From Pseudomonas hydrolytica (lineage in GTDB: Bacteria > Pseudomonadota > Gammaproteobacteria > Pseudomonadales > Pseudomonadaceae), in the NCBI RefSeq assembly GCF_021495345.1, contig NZ_CP099397.1, positions 2,542,001 through 2,606,000 on the forward strand: a stretch of 64,000 bases of DNA. The letters run 5' to 3'. Under the pieces are notes generated by a model. It had not been told where the DNA came from. It saw only the letters and a program-made list of their open reading frames with translations, and did no database searches. Positions 18,137 through 27,767 of this stretch are shown piece by piece. Position numbers and translations under genes: made by a program. Numbering within the stretch: position 1 is the first letter of the stretch; each line of letters starts with the position of its first letter.

Positions 18137-18613
18137 TTACCCCTCCACCTGCGCAACGGGCTGCCCGGCAGCAGACTTGATGGCTTCGCGTATGCGTACG
18201 TAGGTTCCGCAGCGACAGATATTGCCGGCCATCGCGCCGTCGATGTCGCTGTCGCTTGGATTGGCATTGCGCGCCAGCAAAGCGCTGGCGGACATGATCT
18301 GACCCGACTGGCAGTAGCCACACTGGACCACCTCATGAGCCAACCAGGCGTCCTGTATGCGTTTGCCGGCCGGCGTTTCCCCAATCGCTTCGATGGTCGT
18401 GATCTCGGAACCCACCACCGCATTGATCGGCATAATGCACGAGCGCACCGCGTTTCCATTCATGTGCACGGTGCATGCGCCGCACAATGCCATGCCGCAT
18501 CCGAACTTGGTGCCGGTCATCCCGAGCACATCGCGTAGCACCCACAGTAGCGGGGTATCGTCATCGACATCCACCTGGTGCTCTTTGCCGTTGACCTTAA
18601 TCATGTGGGCCAT
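18137..18613 (-). CDS. 2Fe-2S subunit of the IorAB-type oxidoreductase
   Basis: 158 residues. The first cluster is plant-ferredoxin-like, with Cys39, 44, 47 and 59 ([17 protein letters not shown]). The second is the helical cluster with Cys98, 101, 133 and 135 (QCGYCQSGQ ... ICRCG). It passes electrons from the molybdenum site to the cytochrome. It has no signal of its own and probably crosses the membrane with the Tat-bearing partner. It is transcribed between the cytochrome and the large subunit. Confidence 0.93.
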   Translation of the reverse strand: MAHMIKVNGKEHQVDVDDDTPLLWVLRDVLGMTGTKFGCGMALCGACTVHMNGNAVRSCIMPINAVVGSEITTIEAIGETPAGKRIQDAWLAHEVVQCGYCQSGQIMSASALLARNANPSDSDIDGAMAGNICRCGTYVRIREAIKSAAGQPVAQVEG

Positions 18614-18704
18614 GAGGGAGTCCTCGCTAATCCGATTGGAGCCCGCCTCCTCGAGGCGCTCGGGGGCGCATCTGGCGGGTCAGTGTTATGGGAAGGTGCC
18701 GTCT

Positions 18705-19025
18705 TTACTGGTGAGGTGCAGTCAAAATCCATTCAGCGATGCTCGTTGCATCGGCATCACTGAGCTGGGCCTGCGCAGGCATAGGTATGGCGCCCCAAGA
18801 GCCTGAGCTACCACTCTTTATGCTGCTGCCAAGTTGTTCGGCACTCTTGCTGCCGTCCCCGTAACGTTGCGCTATCTCCTGCCAGGAAGGGCCCACTGTG
18901 CGTGCTGCAGGCTGATGACATGCCGTGCAAGCGTTGTTCTGCAGCAACTGGGTTACATCGGCATGGGCCATCGGTAGCAACAACAGACCGCTTGTGATGG
19001 CAGTAACAACAGGGATCTTGCGCAT
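18705..19025 (-). CDS. small class I cytochrome c
   Basis: 106 residues with a Sec signal ending near AHA, haem motif CTACH at Cys33-Cys36-His37, and the likely axial Met82 in AIPMPAQ. The size and spacing fit cytochrome c551/c552. It lies 91 bp upstream of the 2Fe-2S gene on the same strand and is the probable electron acceptor of the oxidoreductase. Confidence 0.9.
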   Translation of the reverse strand: MRKIPVVTAITSGLLLLPMAHADVTQLLQNNACTACHQPAARTVGPSWQEIAQRYGDGSKSAEQLGSSIKSGSSGSWGAIPMPAQAQLSDADATSIAEWILTAPHQ

Positions 19026-19354
19026 AGCTATCTCCTCGTCTTATCCATCGGAAGAAGACTAGATAGCCGTTACGCTTCGGAAAACCGCACAATGGTGCAA
19101 GAGCCTTGAAGGCAAACTTAATACTCAGGCGTTGGCATGGCCCGGGCAGGTCAGACGACCTTTCATGGCAACCCGCATTCTGCTCTCTCATCGGTCGATC
19201 GACAGGGCGCAGGCCACTGAGCATGCTTCGGCGATTGGAGTTCGGCCGTGCTTGCCGAGACGGCAGATGCCCAGCTGAGCCTGGCCCCGCCTGAAATCCG
19301 AACCTAATCTCCTCCCGGGCGTTCTAAGCTCTAGCAAGCCACCAAGAGGATTTC
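19026..19354. other. intergenic region between divergent operons
   Basis: 329 bp holding the promoters of the cytochrome-oxidoreductase operon and of the DNA repair operon. I see no repeat, LexA box or small gene that I can support. Confidence 0.4.
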
Positions 19355-20362
19355 ATGGATCTGGTCGTTGCCCGTCCCGAAGGTCTTTACTGTCCGCCCG
19401 GTGATTTCTACATCGATCCGTGGCGACCGGTGGAACGCTCGATCATCACCCATGCCCATGGCGATCACGCCCGCCGCGGCAATGGTCATTATCTGGCGGC
19501 GGCGCCCGGTGAAGGCATTCTGCGCTCGCGCCTGGGCGACGATATCCGCCTGCAGACCCTGGCCTACGGCGAACGCCTCGAGCACCACGGTGTAACCCTG
19601 AGCTTTCATCCCGCCGGGCACGTGCTCGGTTCGGCGCAGGTGCGTCTGGAATACCAGGGCGAAGTCTGGGTCGCTTCCGGGGATTACAAGGTCGAGCCGG
19701 ACGGCACCTGCGCACCCTTCGAGCCGGTGCGTTGCCATACCTTCATCAGCGAATCCACCTTCGGCCTGCCGATCTACCGCTGGCCATCGCAGGCCGAGAT
19801 CTTCGCCGGTATCGACGCCTGGTGGCGCGCCAATGCCGCCGCCGGCAAGGCCAGCGTGCTGTTCGCCTACGCCTTCGGCAAGGCCCAGCGCATTCTCCAC
19901 GGCATCGACGCCAGCATCGGGCCGATCCTGGTGCACGGCGCCGTCGAGCCACTGAACGAGGTGTATCGCGCCGGCGGCGTACACCTGCCGCCAACCCGTT
20001 ACGCCGGTGATATCGCCAGGAACGACCCGCTGCTGCGCCAGGCGCTGATCCTCGCGCCGCCCTCGGCCGGCGGCAGTACCTGGATGCGCCGTTTCGGCGA
20101 CTACAGCGACGCCTTCGCCAGCGGCTGGATGCTGCTGCGCGGCACGCGCCGGCGGCGTGGCGTGGACCGCGGCTTCGCCCTCTCCGACCACGCCGACTGG
20201 CCCGGCCTGCTGTGGGCCATCGAGCAGACCGGTGCCGAACGGGTGATGGTCACCCATGGCCAGGTCAACGTGCTGGTGCGTCATCTGCGCGAGCAAGGCC
20301 TCGATGCCCGCGCCTTCCAGACCGAATACGGCGATGAAGACGACGTGGAGCCGAGCCCATGA
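19355..20362 (+). CDS. ligase-associated DNA exonuclease (metallo-beta-lactamase fold)
   Basis: 335 residues of the SNM1/CPSF-like metallo-beta-lactamase family. The motif THAHGDHA (His33, His35, Asp37, His38) and later HPAGHVLGSAQ and SDHADW supply metal ligands. It is the first of four genes that travel together as the ligase-associated repair module. AGAGGA precedes the ATG. The stop overlaps the ligase start by 4 nt (ATGA). Confidence 0.93.
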   Translation: MDLVVARPEGLYCPPGDFYIDPWRPVERSIITHAHGDHARRGNGHYLAAAPGEGILRSRLGDDIRLQTLAYGERLEHHGVTLSFHPAGHVLGSAQVRLEYQGEVWVASGDYKVEPDGTCAPFEPVRCHTFISESTFGLPIYRWPSQAEIFAGIDAWWRANAAAGKASVLFAYAFGKAQRILHGIDASIGPILVHGAVEPLNEVYRAGGVHLPPTRYAGDIARNDPLLRQALILAPPSAGGSTWMRRFGDYSDAFASGWMLLRGTRRRRGVDRGFALSDHADWPGLLWAIEQTGAERVMVTHGQVNVLVRHLREQGLDARAFQTEYGDEDDVEPSP

Positions 20363-22017
20363 AAGCCTTCGCCGAACTCTACGCGCGGCTGGACGCCACC
20401 ACCTCGAGCAACGCCAAGCTGCAGGCGATGCAGGAGTATTTCGCCGAAGCGCCGTCAGCGGATGCGGCCTGGGCGGTGTACTTTCTGGCCGGCGGCCGCC
20501 CACGTCAGGTGGTGCCGACGCGGGTGCTGCGCGAGCTGGCCACCCGGCTTTCCGGCCTGTCCGACTGGCTGTTCGAGGAGAGCTACCAGGCCGTCGGCGA
20601 TCTGGCGGAAACCATCGCCCTGCTCCTGCCCGAATCGCAGCACGCCTCCGAACAGGGGCTGGCCTGGTGGCTGGAAGAACAACTGCTGCCCCTGCGCGGC
20701 CTGCCGCCCGCGGAGCTGGCCGAGCGTCTGCCACCTTTATGGGCGCAGCTGGATCGACAAAGCCTGATGGTCAGCCTCAAGCTGCTCACCGGCGCCTTTC
20801 GCGTCGGCGTCTCCAAACTGCTGGTGACCCGTGCCCTGGCCGGCCTGGCGCAGATCGACGCCAAGCGTGTGGCGCAGCGGCTGGTGGGGTACACCGATCT
20901 GTCGCATCGGCCGACCGCACAGCGCTACCTGGCGCTGATCGCCGCCGAGTCGGAGGACGAACACGCCCAGCGCGGCGGCCAGCCCTACCCCTTCTTCCTC
21001 GCCCATCCGCTGCAGCAGCCGCTGGAACAGTTCGACGCTCAGCTGGGGCCGGCCAGCGACTGGCTGGTGGAATGGAAGTGGGACGGCATTCGCGCGCAGC
21101 TGGTCAAGCGCGACGGGCGCCTGTGGCTGTGGTCCCGCGGCGAGGAGCTGATCACCGAGCGTTTCCCGGAGCTGCGCGAACTGGCAGAGGCGCTGCCGGA
21201 CGGTAGCGTGCTCGATGGCGAGCTGGTGGCCTGGAAGGAGCCCACCCCAGGCAGCGGCGCGGTGTTCGGCATTCAGCCCTTCGCCCTGCTGCAACAGCGC
21301 ATCGGCCGCAAGACCCTGAGCAAGAAACTGCTGGAAGAGGTACCCGCCGCGCTGCTGGCCTACGACCTGCTGGAATGGCGTGGCGAAGACTGGCGCTCGC
21401 GCCCCCAGGACGAGCGCCGCGCCCGCCTGGAACTGCTGGTGGCGGAGGTCGGCGATGCCCGTCTGCAGCTCTCGCCGCAACTCACCGGCCGCGACTGGCA
21501 GGACTTTGCCCGCCAGCGCGAAGCCTCCCGTGAGCTGGGCGTAGAAGGCATGATGCTCAAGCGCCGCGACTCCCTGTACGGGGTCGGCCGCACCCGCGAT
21601 CTGGGCCTGTGGTGGAAGTGGAAGATCGACCCGTTCAGCGTCGACGCGGTGCTGATCTATGCCCAGCGCGGCCACGGTCGCCGGGCCAGTCTGTACAGCG
21701 ACTACACCTTCGCCGTGTGGGACGACTCCACGCCTGGCGAGCGCGTGCTGGTGCCCTTCGCCAAGGCCTACTCGGGCCTCACCGACGACGAGATGCGCAA
21801 GGTCGATGCGATCATCCGCAAAACCACCGTGGAGAAATTCGGCCCGGTGCGCAGCGTCACTCCGACCCTGGTGTTCGAGCTGGGTTTCGAGGGCATCGCC
21901 CTGTCCAAGCGGCACAAGAGCGGCGTCGCCGTACGCTTTCCGCGCATGCTGCGCTGGCGTACCGACAAGCGGGTGGAGGACGCCGACACCCTGGCCACGC
22001 TGCAAGGGCTGCTCTGA
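20359..22017 (+). CDS. ATP-dependent DNA ligase of the repair module
   Basis: 552 residues. An N-terminal helical domain is followed by the nucleotidyltransferase core, with catalytic Lys240 in [10 protein letters not shown], then LDGELVAW and a C-terminal OB fold. It seals nicks using ATP, apart from the NAD-dependent replicative LigA. It overlaps the exonuclease by 4 nt and the helicase start by 1 nt (TGATG), so all three are translationally coupled. Confidence 0.94.
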   Translation: MKAFAELYARLDATTSSNAKLQAMQEYFAEAPSADAAWAVYFLAGGRPRQVVPTRVLRELATRLSGLSDWLFEESYQAVGDLAETIALLLPESQHASEQGLAWWLEEQLLPLRGLPPAELAERLPPLWAQLDRQSLMVSLKLLTGAFRVGVSKLLVTRALAGLAQIDAKRVAQRLVGYTDLSHRPTAQRYLALIAAESEDEHAQRGGQPYPFFLAHPLQQPLEQFDAQLGPASDWLVEWKWDGIRAQLVKRDGRLWLWSRGEELITERFPELRELAEALPDGSVLDGELVAWKEPTPGSGAVFGIQPFALLQQRIGRKTLSKKLLEEVPAALLAYDLLEWRGEDWRSRPQDERRARLELLVAEVGDARLQLSPQLTGRDWQDFARQREASRELGVEGMMLKRRDSLYGVGRTRDLGLWWKWKIDPFSVDAVLIYAQRGHGRRASLYSDYTFAVWDDSTPGERVLVPFAKAYSGLTDDEMRKVDAIIRKTTVEKFGPVRSVTPTLVFELGFEGIALSKRHKSGVAVRFPRMLRWRTDKRVEDADTLATLQGLL

Positions 22018-24629
22018 TGGATCAACCCGTTAGCCGCCGCAGCCTATCCGGCGCCTGGTTCGCCCAGCGCGGCTGGAAGCCCTTCGCCTTTCAGAGGGAG
22101 GTCTGGCAGGCGGTCAAGGCAGGCGAGTCCGGCCTGTTGCACGCCTCCACCGGAGCCGGCAAGACCTACGCCCTGTGGTTCGCGGCCCTGGAGCGTTTCG
22201 CCACGCCCTCTCCTGCCGAGACCACCAGCCCTCGCCCGCGTAAGAAACCGGTCATGGCGCCGCTGACGGTGCTGTGGATCACCCCGATGCGCGCGCTCGC
22301 CGCCGACACCGCGCGCGCCCTGCAGGCGCCGCTGGATGAACTGCAGATTCCCTGGGACATCGGCCTGCGCACCGGCGACACCAGTAGTGCCGAACGCGCC
22401 CGGCAGAGCCGCAAGCTGCCGAGTACGCTGATCACCACGCCGGAAAGCCTGACCCTGCTGCTGACCCGCGCCGATGCCCGCGACGCCTTCGCCCACCTGC
22501 GCATGGTGGTGATCGACGAGTGGCACGAGCTGCTCGGCAACAAGCGCGGCGTGCAACTGCAACTGGCCCTCGCACGCCTGCGCCTTTGGCATCCGTCGCT
22601 GCTGGTATGGGCGCTGTCCGCCACTCTCGGCAATCTCGAACATGCCCGCGAGGTGCTGATGCCCGCCGGGCGCCTGGTGCAGGGCAAGCTGGCCAAGGAT
22701 CTGCGCATCGACAGCCTGCTGCCGGCCGGCCTGGAGCGCTTTCCCTGGGCCGGGCACCTGGGACTGCGCATGCTGCCGCAGGTGGTCGAGGAGCTGGAGG
22801 CCAGCAGCACCGCACTGGTGTTCACCAACACCCGCTCGCAGGCGGAAAGCTGGTACCAGGCCCTGCTCGAGGCGCGCCCGGACTGGGCCGGCCTGCTCGC
22901 CCTGCACCACGGCTCGCTGTCGCAGGAGGTGCGCGACTGGGTCGAACAGGCGCTCAAGGAAGGCCGACTGAAAGCCGTGGTCTGCACCTCGAGCCTGGAC
23001 CTCGGGGTGGATTTCCTGCCGGTGGAACGGGTGCTGCAGATCGGCTCACCCAAGGGTGTGGCCCGCCTCATGCAGCGCGCCGGCCGCTCCGGCCATGCCC
23101 CGGGGCGCCCGTCCCGCGCCACGCTGGTGCCCACCCATAGCCTGGAAGTGCTGGAAGCGGCCGCCGCACAAAGCGCCGTGGCCGAGCGCAAGGTCGAGGC
23201 ACGGCTTTCGCCGGACAAACCGCTCGACGTGCTGGTCCAGCACCTGGTGAGCATGGCCCTGGGCGGCGGTTTCCACGCCGATGCCATGCTGGCCGAGGTG
23301 CGCAGCGCCTGGGCCTACCGCAGCCTCAGCGATGACGAGTGGCAGTGGGCATTGGCCTTCATCCGCCACGGCGGCCATTCGCTGACCGCCTACCCCGATT
23401 ACCGCCGCGCCGAGCCGGACGCCAGCGGCCTGTGGCAGGTGCCCGATGCACGCCTGGCGCGGCGTCATCGCATGAGCATCGGCACCATCGTCAGCGACGC
23501 CAGCCTGGCGGTGAAATACTGGAGCAAGGGCGGTGGCGGAGGCTCTCTGGGCAGCGTCGAGGAAGGTTTCATCGCCCGTCTGCGCCCCGGCGATACCTTC
23601 CTCTTCGCCGGTCGCCCGCTGGAACTGGTGCGGGTGGAAAACATGACCGTCTACGTGCGCCGCGCCACCAGCCGCAAGGCCGCGATCCCGCGCTGGAACG
23701 GCGGACGCATGCCGCTCTCCAGCGAACTGGCGGACGCCGTGCTGGCCAAGCTCGACGCCGCTGCCCAGGAAGAATACGTCGGCCCGGAGATGCAGCTGCT
23801 GCGCCCATTGCTCGACGTGCAGCAGGCCTGGTCCGCCCTGCCCGGCGCCGCCACCCTGCTGGCGGAGGTGCTCAAGTCCCGCGAAGGCTGGCATCTGTTC
23901 CTCTACCCCTTCGCCGGTCGTTCGGTGCATCTGGGGCTGGCCAGCTTGCTGGCCTGGCGCCTGGCCCGCGAACAACCGCTGAGCGTTTCCATTGCGATCA
24001 ATGACTATGGCCTGGAGCTGCTGTGCCCCAGCGAGGTGGATTTCGCCGCGCGGCTCACGCCCGCGCTGTTCAGCACGGACGACTTGCTCTCCGACGTGCT
24101 CGCCAGCCTCAACGCCGGGGAGCTGGCGCGCCGGCGCTTTCGCGAGATCGCCCGCATCGCCGGCCTGGTGTTCAGCGGCTACCCCGGCGCGCCGAAGAGC
24201 ACCCGCCAGCTACAGGCCTCCAGTGGACTGTTCTTCGACGTGTTCAGCCAGTACGACCCGGGCAACCTGCTGCTCGGCCAGGCCCAGGAAGAAGTGCTGC
24301 GCCAGGAGCTGGACGTGCAGCGCCTGCAACACACCCTGCAGCGTCTGCAATCGCGCCGGCTGGATATCCGTACCGTCAAGCGCGCCACGCCGTTCGCCTT
24401 CCCCCTGCTGGTGGAACGCTTTCGCGAAAGCCTGAGTTCGGAGAAACTCGCTGACCGTATCCGGCGCATGGTGGCCGATCTGGAGCAGGCCGCCGGCCCG
24501 GGTGGTTATCAGGACCCGGCATTCGCCATCGACGACGAGCGCCCGGCGCCGCGCAAAGGCCGCTCTCCGCGTCAGGGCAAGGACGGCCTGCCCCGGCCAC
24601 CGGCGCAGCGCCCGAAAAAACGCCGCTGA
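22017..24629 (+). CDS. ligase-associated DEXH helicase (Lhr-like)
   Basis: 870 residues from the ATG at 22017; an open frame reaching back to 21609 is only read-through of the ligase region. Motifs are Walker A ASTGAGKT (near residue 50), DEWHE (near 166), ALSATLGN and QRAGRSGH, followed by the Lhr-type C-terminal region. It is a 3'-5' DNA helicase by family and acts with the ligase and nucleases in DNA damage repair. The basic tail (PAQRPKKRR) may bind DNA. Confidence 0.93.
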   Translation: MDQPVSRRSLSGAWFAQRGWKPFAFQREVWQAVKAGESGLLHASTGAGKTYALWFAALERFATPSPAETTSPRPRKKPVMAPLTVLWITPMRALAADTARALQAPLDELQIPWDIGLRTGDTSSAERARQSRKLPSTLITTPESLTLLLTRADARDAFAHLRMVVIDEWHELLGNKRGVQLQLALARLRLWHPSLLVWALSATLGNLEHAREVLMPAGRLVQGKLAKDLRIDSLLPAGLERFPWAGHLGLRMLPQVVEELEASSTALVFTNTRSQAESWYQALLEARPDWAGLLALHHGSLSQEVRDWVEQALKEGRLKAVVCTSSLDLGVDFLPVERVLQIGSPKGVARLMQRAGRSGHAPGRPSRATLVPTHSLEVLEAAAAQSAVAERKVEARLSPDKPLDVLVQHLVSMALGGGFHADAMLAEVRSAWAYRSLSDDEWQWALAFIRHGGHSLTAYPDYRRAEPDASGLWQVPDARLARRHRMSIGTIVSDASLAVKYWSKGGGGGSLGSVEEGFIARLRPGDTFLFAGRPLELVRVENMTVYVRRATSRKAAIPRWNGGRMPLSSELADAVLAKLDAAAQEEYVGPEMQLLRPLLDVQQAWSALPGAATLLAEVLKSREGWHLFLYPFAGRSVHLGLASLLAWRLAREQPLSVSIAINDYGLELLCPSEVDFAARLTPALFSTDDLLSDVLASLNAGELARRRFREIARIAGLVFSGYPGAPKSTRQLQASSGLFFDVFSQYDPGNLLLGQAQEEVLRQELDVQRLQHTLQRLQSRRLDIRTVKRATPFAFPLLVERFRESLSSEKLADRIRRMVADLEQAAGPGGYQDPAFAIDDERPAPRKGRSPRQGKDGLPRPPAQRPKKRR

Positions 24630-24642
24630 CTAGAGAGGTTTC

Positions 24643-25323
24643 ATGAGCGAGCACCACCCCGGCCATCTGATCGTGTCGCTGGCCGGCGCCGAACTCTGGC
24701 TCCTGGCGGACAAGGCCATCTGGTGGCCGCAGCAGCAGGTGCTGCTGATCGCCGACATCCACATCGGCAAGGCTGCCGCCTATCGCGCCCTGGGCCAGCC
24801 GGTGCCACAGGGTACTACCGCCGCCAACCTGCAGCGGCTGGACGCCCTGTTGCAGCGTTTCGATTGTCGCCAGCTGATCTTTCTCGGTGATTTTCTCCAT
24901 GCCCCCGGCTCACGCACGCCGGCCACCCTGGCGGCGCTGGCCGAGTGGCGCGAACGGCATGCCGAGCTGGCCATGACCCTGGTGCGTGGCAACCACGACA
25001 AACGTGCGGGCGACCCGCCGGAAGACTTGCGCATCGCAGTGGTGGAAGAACCGCTGTTGCTCGGCCCCTTCGCCCTGCAGCACGAACCTCGCGCGCACGC
25101 CAGTCATCATGTGCTGGCCGGCCACCTGCATCCGGCCTACTTGCTGCACGGCAAGGGGCGGCAGCGTCTGCGCCTGCCCTGCTTCGTCCTGGGTAACGAA
25201 GTCAGCCTGTTGCCCGCCTTCGGCAGCTTCACCGGCAGCATGACCTTTCGTGCAGAACCCGATCAGCGCATCGTGGTGGTCGGCGACGGCGGTATCTGGC
25301 CCGTCCAGCACAGCGCGCCCTGA
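24643..25323 (+). CDS. pdeM: ligase-associated metallophosphoesterase PdeM
   Basis: 226 residues of calcineurin-like phosphoesterase fold. Ligand motifs are LIADIHIGKAAAYRALG, FLGDFLHAP, RGNHD and GHLHPAY. It is the fourth gene of the repair module, 13 nt after the helicase. It is predicted to be a DNA endonuclease or phosphoesterase; the activity is inferred from the family. Confidence 0.92.
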   Translation: MSEHHPGHLIVSLAGAELWLLADKAIWWPQQQVLLIADIHIGKAAAYRALGQPVPQGTTAANLQRLDALLQRFDCRQLIFLGDFLHAPGSRTPATLAALAEWRERHAELAMTLVRGNHDKRAGDPPEDLRIAVVEEPLLLGPFALQHEPRAHASHHVLAGHLHPAYLLHGKGRQRLRLPCFVLGNEVSLLPAFGSFTGSMTFRAEPDQRIVVVGDGGIWPVQHSAP

Positions 25324-25325
25324 GG

Positions 25326-25745
25326 CTACAGACGCTGCAAGGTCGCAGCATCCTGCTCGCCGTCGTAGAACGCCTGCAGCACCTCGGTAAACAGCGGCTG
25401 CTGGGGTGCGGCCGCCTGGAACAGGGTCATGCTCGAACGCAACTTGAGGTCGTCCGGCGAGCCCATGATCTGCCGTACCGGGCGGGCGCGATGGAGCAAC
25501 AGCGCCCGGGCACAATCTTCCAGGCGGGGGCCCAGCAGCGGGTGCGCCAGGTAGGCCCTCGCCTCGTCGAGGCCGGAGATGCCGTAGTGCTCGGCCATTT
25601 CACTGCGGCCCAGGCCGCGCAGCTGCGGAAACACGTACCAGATCCAGTGGCTGCGCTTGGCGCCGGCACGCAGCTCGTCGAGGGCCTGCTGATAATCGCG
25701 CTGCTGCGCCTCGACGAAACGCGCCAGATCGAACGGCTCGTTCAT
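25326..25745 (-). CDS. DUF1810 protein
   Basis: 139 residues matching DUF1810 (YfcN/calpastatin-like): FVEAQQRDYQQALDELRAG, HWIWYVFPQL, GLGRSEMAEHYGI and DDLKLRSSMTLF. The function is unknown. Start at 25745, overlapping the stop of the membrane-protein gene by 4 nt (ATGA). It converges tail to tail with pdeM, with only 2 nt between the stops. Confidence 0.88.
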   Translation of the reverse strand: MNEPFDLARFVEAQQRDYQQALDELRAGAKRSHWIWYVFPQLRGLGRSEMAEHYGISGLDEARAYLAHPLLGPRLEDCARALLLHRARPVRQIMGSPDDLKLRSSMTLFQAAAPQQPLFTEVLQAFYDGEQDAATLQRL

Positions 25746-26068
25746 CGCGCCGACCGTTCGTGCCCCATCGGCGTGGTATCGGGCAGTGCGCTCTGCGTGG
25801 CGAAGTCCGGGCTGTGCACTTCGGAATCCAGCGGCATGTGCGCGTAGCGGGCCTTTTCGGCACCTGGCGCGAGTGGGTCGGCCAGAGCCGCGCGCTTGAG
25901 CGGGTGATGCCCGCCAAGGCCGCGGGACAGCAACCATCCGCCCAGCGCGGCACCGGCTACGCCCAGCAAGCCGCCGCGCCGCAAACCGGAGCCCAGCAGC
26001 GCCAGCCCGCTGCCGAGCGACACATAGCGCTGCCAGTCGTGGAGGTCGTTATCGGTGTGTTTGTTCAT
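25742..26068 (-). CDS. small membrane protein, DUF2892-like
   Basis: 108 residues. The N-terminal part has one or two Gly/Ala/Leu-rich membrane segments (YVSLGSGLALLGSGLRRGGLLGVAGAALGGWLL), like YgaP-type DUF2892 proteins. The tail is hydrophilic (SPDFATQSALPDTTPMGHE). I am not certain of the family. It forms a two-gene unit with the DUF1810 gene. Confidence 0.6.
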   Translation of the reverse strand: MNKHTDNDLHDWQRYVSLGSGLALLGSGLRRGGLLGVAGAALGGWLLSRGLGGHHPLKRAALADPLAPGAEKARYAHMPLDSEVHSPDFATQSALPDTTPMGHERSAR

Positions 26069-26192
26069 GGCAACTACTCCTGAGGGTGACCTATCAACTG
26101 ACAGATGCGCCCTTCAGACGTTCTGACGCGTTGGGCTGCCGGCCATCGCCTTGCCCGCAGCTACGCATCCGCGGCCCGCTGCATCCTGGACG

Positions 26193-26226
26193 AAAAAAAA
26201 GGCCGCGCCGGATATCCGGTGCGGCC
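26193..26226 (-). terminator. intrinsic terminator after the RNA candidate
   Basis: The minus strand forms a stem GGCCGC..CCGGAT/ATCCGG..GCGGCC with one mismatched pair and a 2-nt gap at the tip, followed by eight T. The T run is on the minus strand only, so it does not serve the porin gene. Confidence 0.85.
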
Positions 26227-26310
26227 GCAACTCGTAACCAAAGGAGATGAAGCGGAGCCTGGGCAATGGTCTGTGGAGAACCACTGCCCCTGGAATCTTC
26301 ATCGGTGTGC
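26193..26310 (-). ncRNA. candidate structured small RNA or leader RNA
   Basis: Minus-strand structure in order: an outer stem GATGAAG/CTTCATC (plus coordinates 26297-26303 with 26246-26252); an inner 9-bp stem GGGCAGTGG/CCATTGCCC with one G-U pair (26281-26289 with 26261-26269) and an 11-nt loop; a linker; then the strong terminator at 26193-26226. No convincing reading frame runs through it. It ends 125 nt before the gene starting at 26068, so it could be a separate RNA of about 115 nt or a leader with an attenuator. The 5' end is a guess. Confidence 0.55.
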
Positions 26311-26480
26311 AGACTAGCGCTGTTCGCTGACTGCGCGTCATCGAGCGAATCGATAGTGATCATCGACCACCATCAATAGTGCCTGCACCGTCTCGGTGAT
26401 ATCTCTAAACGGTCCGTCCGGACCAGGTCCTGCCTCGCTGCGAGGCCTGACAAGAAAGCACACCAACACCGGGAGCACCC

Positions 26481-27734
26481 ATGCACAAGAAGCACTGTCT
26501 CGCGCTGGCCTGCAGCCTCGCGCTTGGCGGCCAGTTGGCTCATGCCAGCAGCCAGTCCGAAGCCCAGGGTTTCGTCGAGGACGCCAGACTCAATCTGTTG
26601 CTGCGCAACGCCTACTTCAACCGTGATTACAAGGACAACGCCGCCGACGCCAAGACCTGGGGCCAGGCCTTCATCACCACTTTCGAGTCTGGTTTCACCC
26701 AGGGCACCGTCGGCTTCGGTGTCGATGCCTTCGGCCTGCTCGGCATCAAGCTCGACAGCGGTCGTGGCCGCAACTATCGCCCATTCTTCGATACCGACAG
26801 CGAAGGCCGTCCGGTGGACGAACTGTCCCAGGCCGGTGCCGCGGTGAAGCTGCGCGTCTCCAATACCGTGATCAGGTACGGCAACCAGTTCCCTTCCCTG
26901 CCGGTTCTGGCCCATGACGACAGCCGCCTGCTGCCGCAATCCTTCACCGGCACGCTGGTCACCAGCAACGAGATCGAAGGTTTGGAACTGAATGCCGGTC
27001 GCTTCACCGCCGACAGCCCGATGGGCGACTCGGCACGCGACCCCAACCGCCTCAAGAGCATCGACGTGCTCGGCGGCAGCTACACCCTTAGCGATGACCT
27101 GAGCCTGGCGGTCTACCACGCCGATCTCGAGGACATGTACAAGCGCTACTACGCCAACCTCAATTACAACCTGGCACTGGCTGCGGATCAGGCGCTGAAC
27201 TTCGACTTCAACATCTACCGCACCAAGTACGACACCGGTTCGGTGGCCGCAATCGATCTCGGCGGCGATGGCCAGGGGGACCGCAACACCATCTGGAGCC
27301 TGGCGGCCAAGTACAGCATCGGCGCCCATGCCTTCATCGTCGCGCACCAGCGCAACAGCGGCGATGCCGGCTTCGCCTATGACTACGGCGATGGCGGCGC
27401 CAGCATCTACCTGGCCAACTCCTACTACTCGGACTTCAACCTGAAGGACGAGCGCTCCTGGCAGGCCAGCTACGAGCTGGACTTCGCCCAGTACGGCGCG
27501 CCGGGGCTGCGCTACAAGTTCGCCTACGTACGCGGCGACAACATCGATACCGGCAGCGACAACAACGGCACCGAGCGCGAGATCTTCAACCAGGTCAGCT
27601 ACACCGTGCAAAGCGGTGCGGCCAAGGATCTGCACCTGCGTCTGCGCAATTCCATCTACCGCTCCAGCACCGATGTCGGCCCGGATCTCAACGAGATTCG
27701 CGCCTTCATCGAATACCCGCTGAGCATCCTCTGA
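26481..27734 (+). CDS. OprD-family outer-membrane porin
   Basis: 417 residues with a signal peptide ending at AHAS. The OprD core starts QGFVEDARLNLLLRNAYFNRDY and includes WGQAFITTFESGFTQGTVGFGVDAFGLLGIKLD-type strands, ELNAGRFT and GLRYKFAYVRGDNID. It forms an 18-stranded beta-barrel for uptake of amino acids, carboxylates or similar solutes; the substrate is unclear. It is monocistronic, with a bidirectional terminator after it. Confidence 0.92.
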   Translation: MHKKHCLALACSLALGGQLAHASSQSEAQGFVEDARLNLLLRNAYFNRDYKDNAADAKTWGQAFITTFESGFTQGTVGFGVDAFGLLGIKLDSGRGRNYRPFFDTDSEGRPVDELSQAGAAVKLRVSNTVIRYGNQFPSLPVLAHDDSRLLPQSFTGTLVTSNEIEGLELNAGRFTADSPMGDSARDPNRLKSIDVLGGSYTLSDDLSLAVYHADLEDMYKRYYANLNYNLALAADQALNFDFNIYRTKYDTGSVAAIDLGGDGQGDRNTIWSLAAKYSIGAHAFIVAHQRNSGDAGFAYDYGDGGASIYLANSYYSDFNLKDERSWQASYELDFAQYGAPGLRYKFAYVRGDNIDTGSDNNGTEREIFNQVSYTVQSGAAKDLHLRLRNSIYRSSTDVGPDLNEIRAFIEYPLSIL

Positions 27735-27741
27735 TGGCGCC

Positions 27742-27763
27742 TGCCCCGGCCTCGGCCGGGGCA
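27742..27763. terminator. bidirectional hairpin between the porin and MocR genes
   Basis: Perfect inverted repeat TGCCCCGGCC/GGCCGGGGCA with a 2-nt tip lies between convergent stops. The T tracts are weak on both sides. Confidence 0.65.
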
Positions 27764-27767
27764 GTTC

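Noticed and set aside
19331..20734. 467-codon minus-strand frame opposite the exonuclease and ligase
   Set aside because: Coding shadow typical of GC-rich DNA: Arg/Ala/Gly-rich, no start signal, and the plus strand has clear domains.
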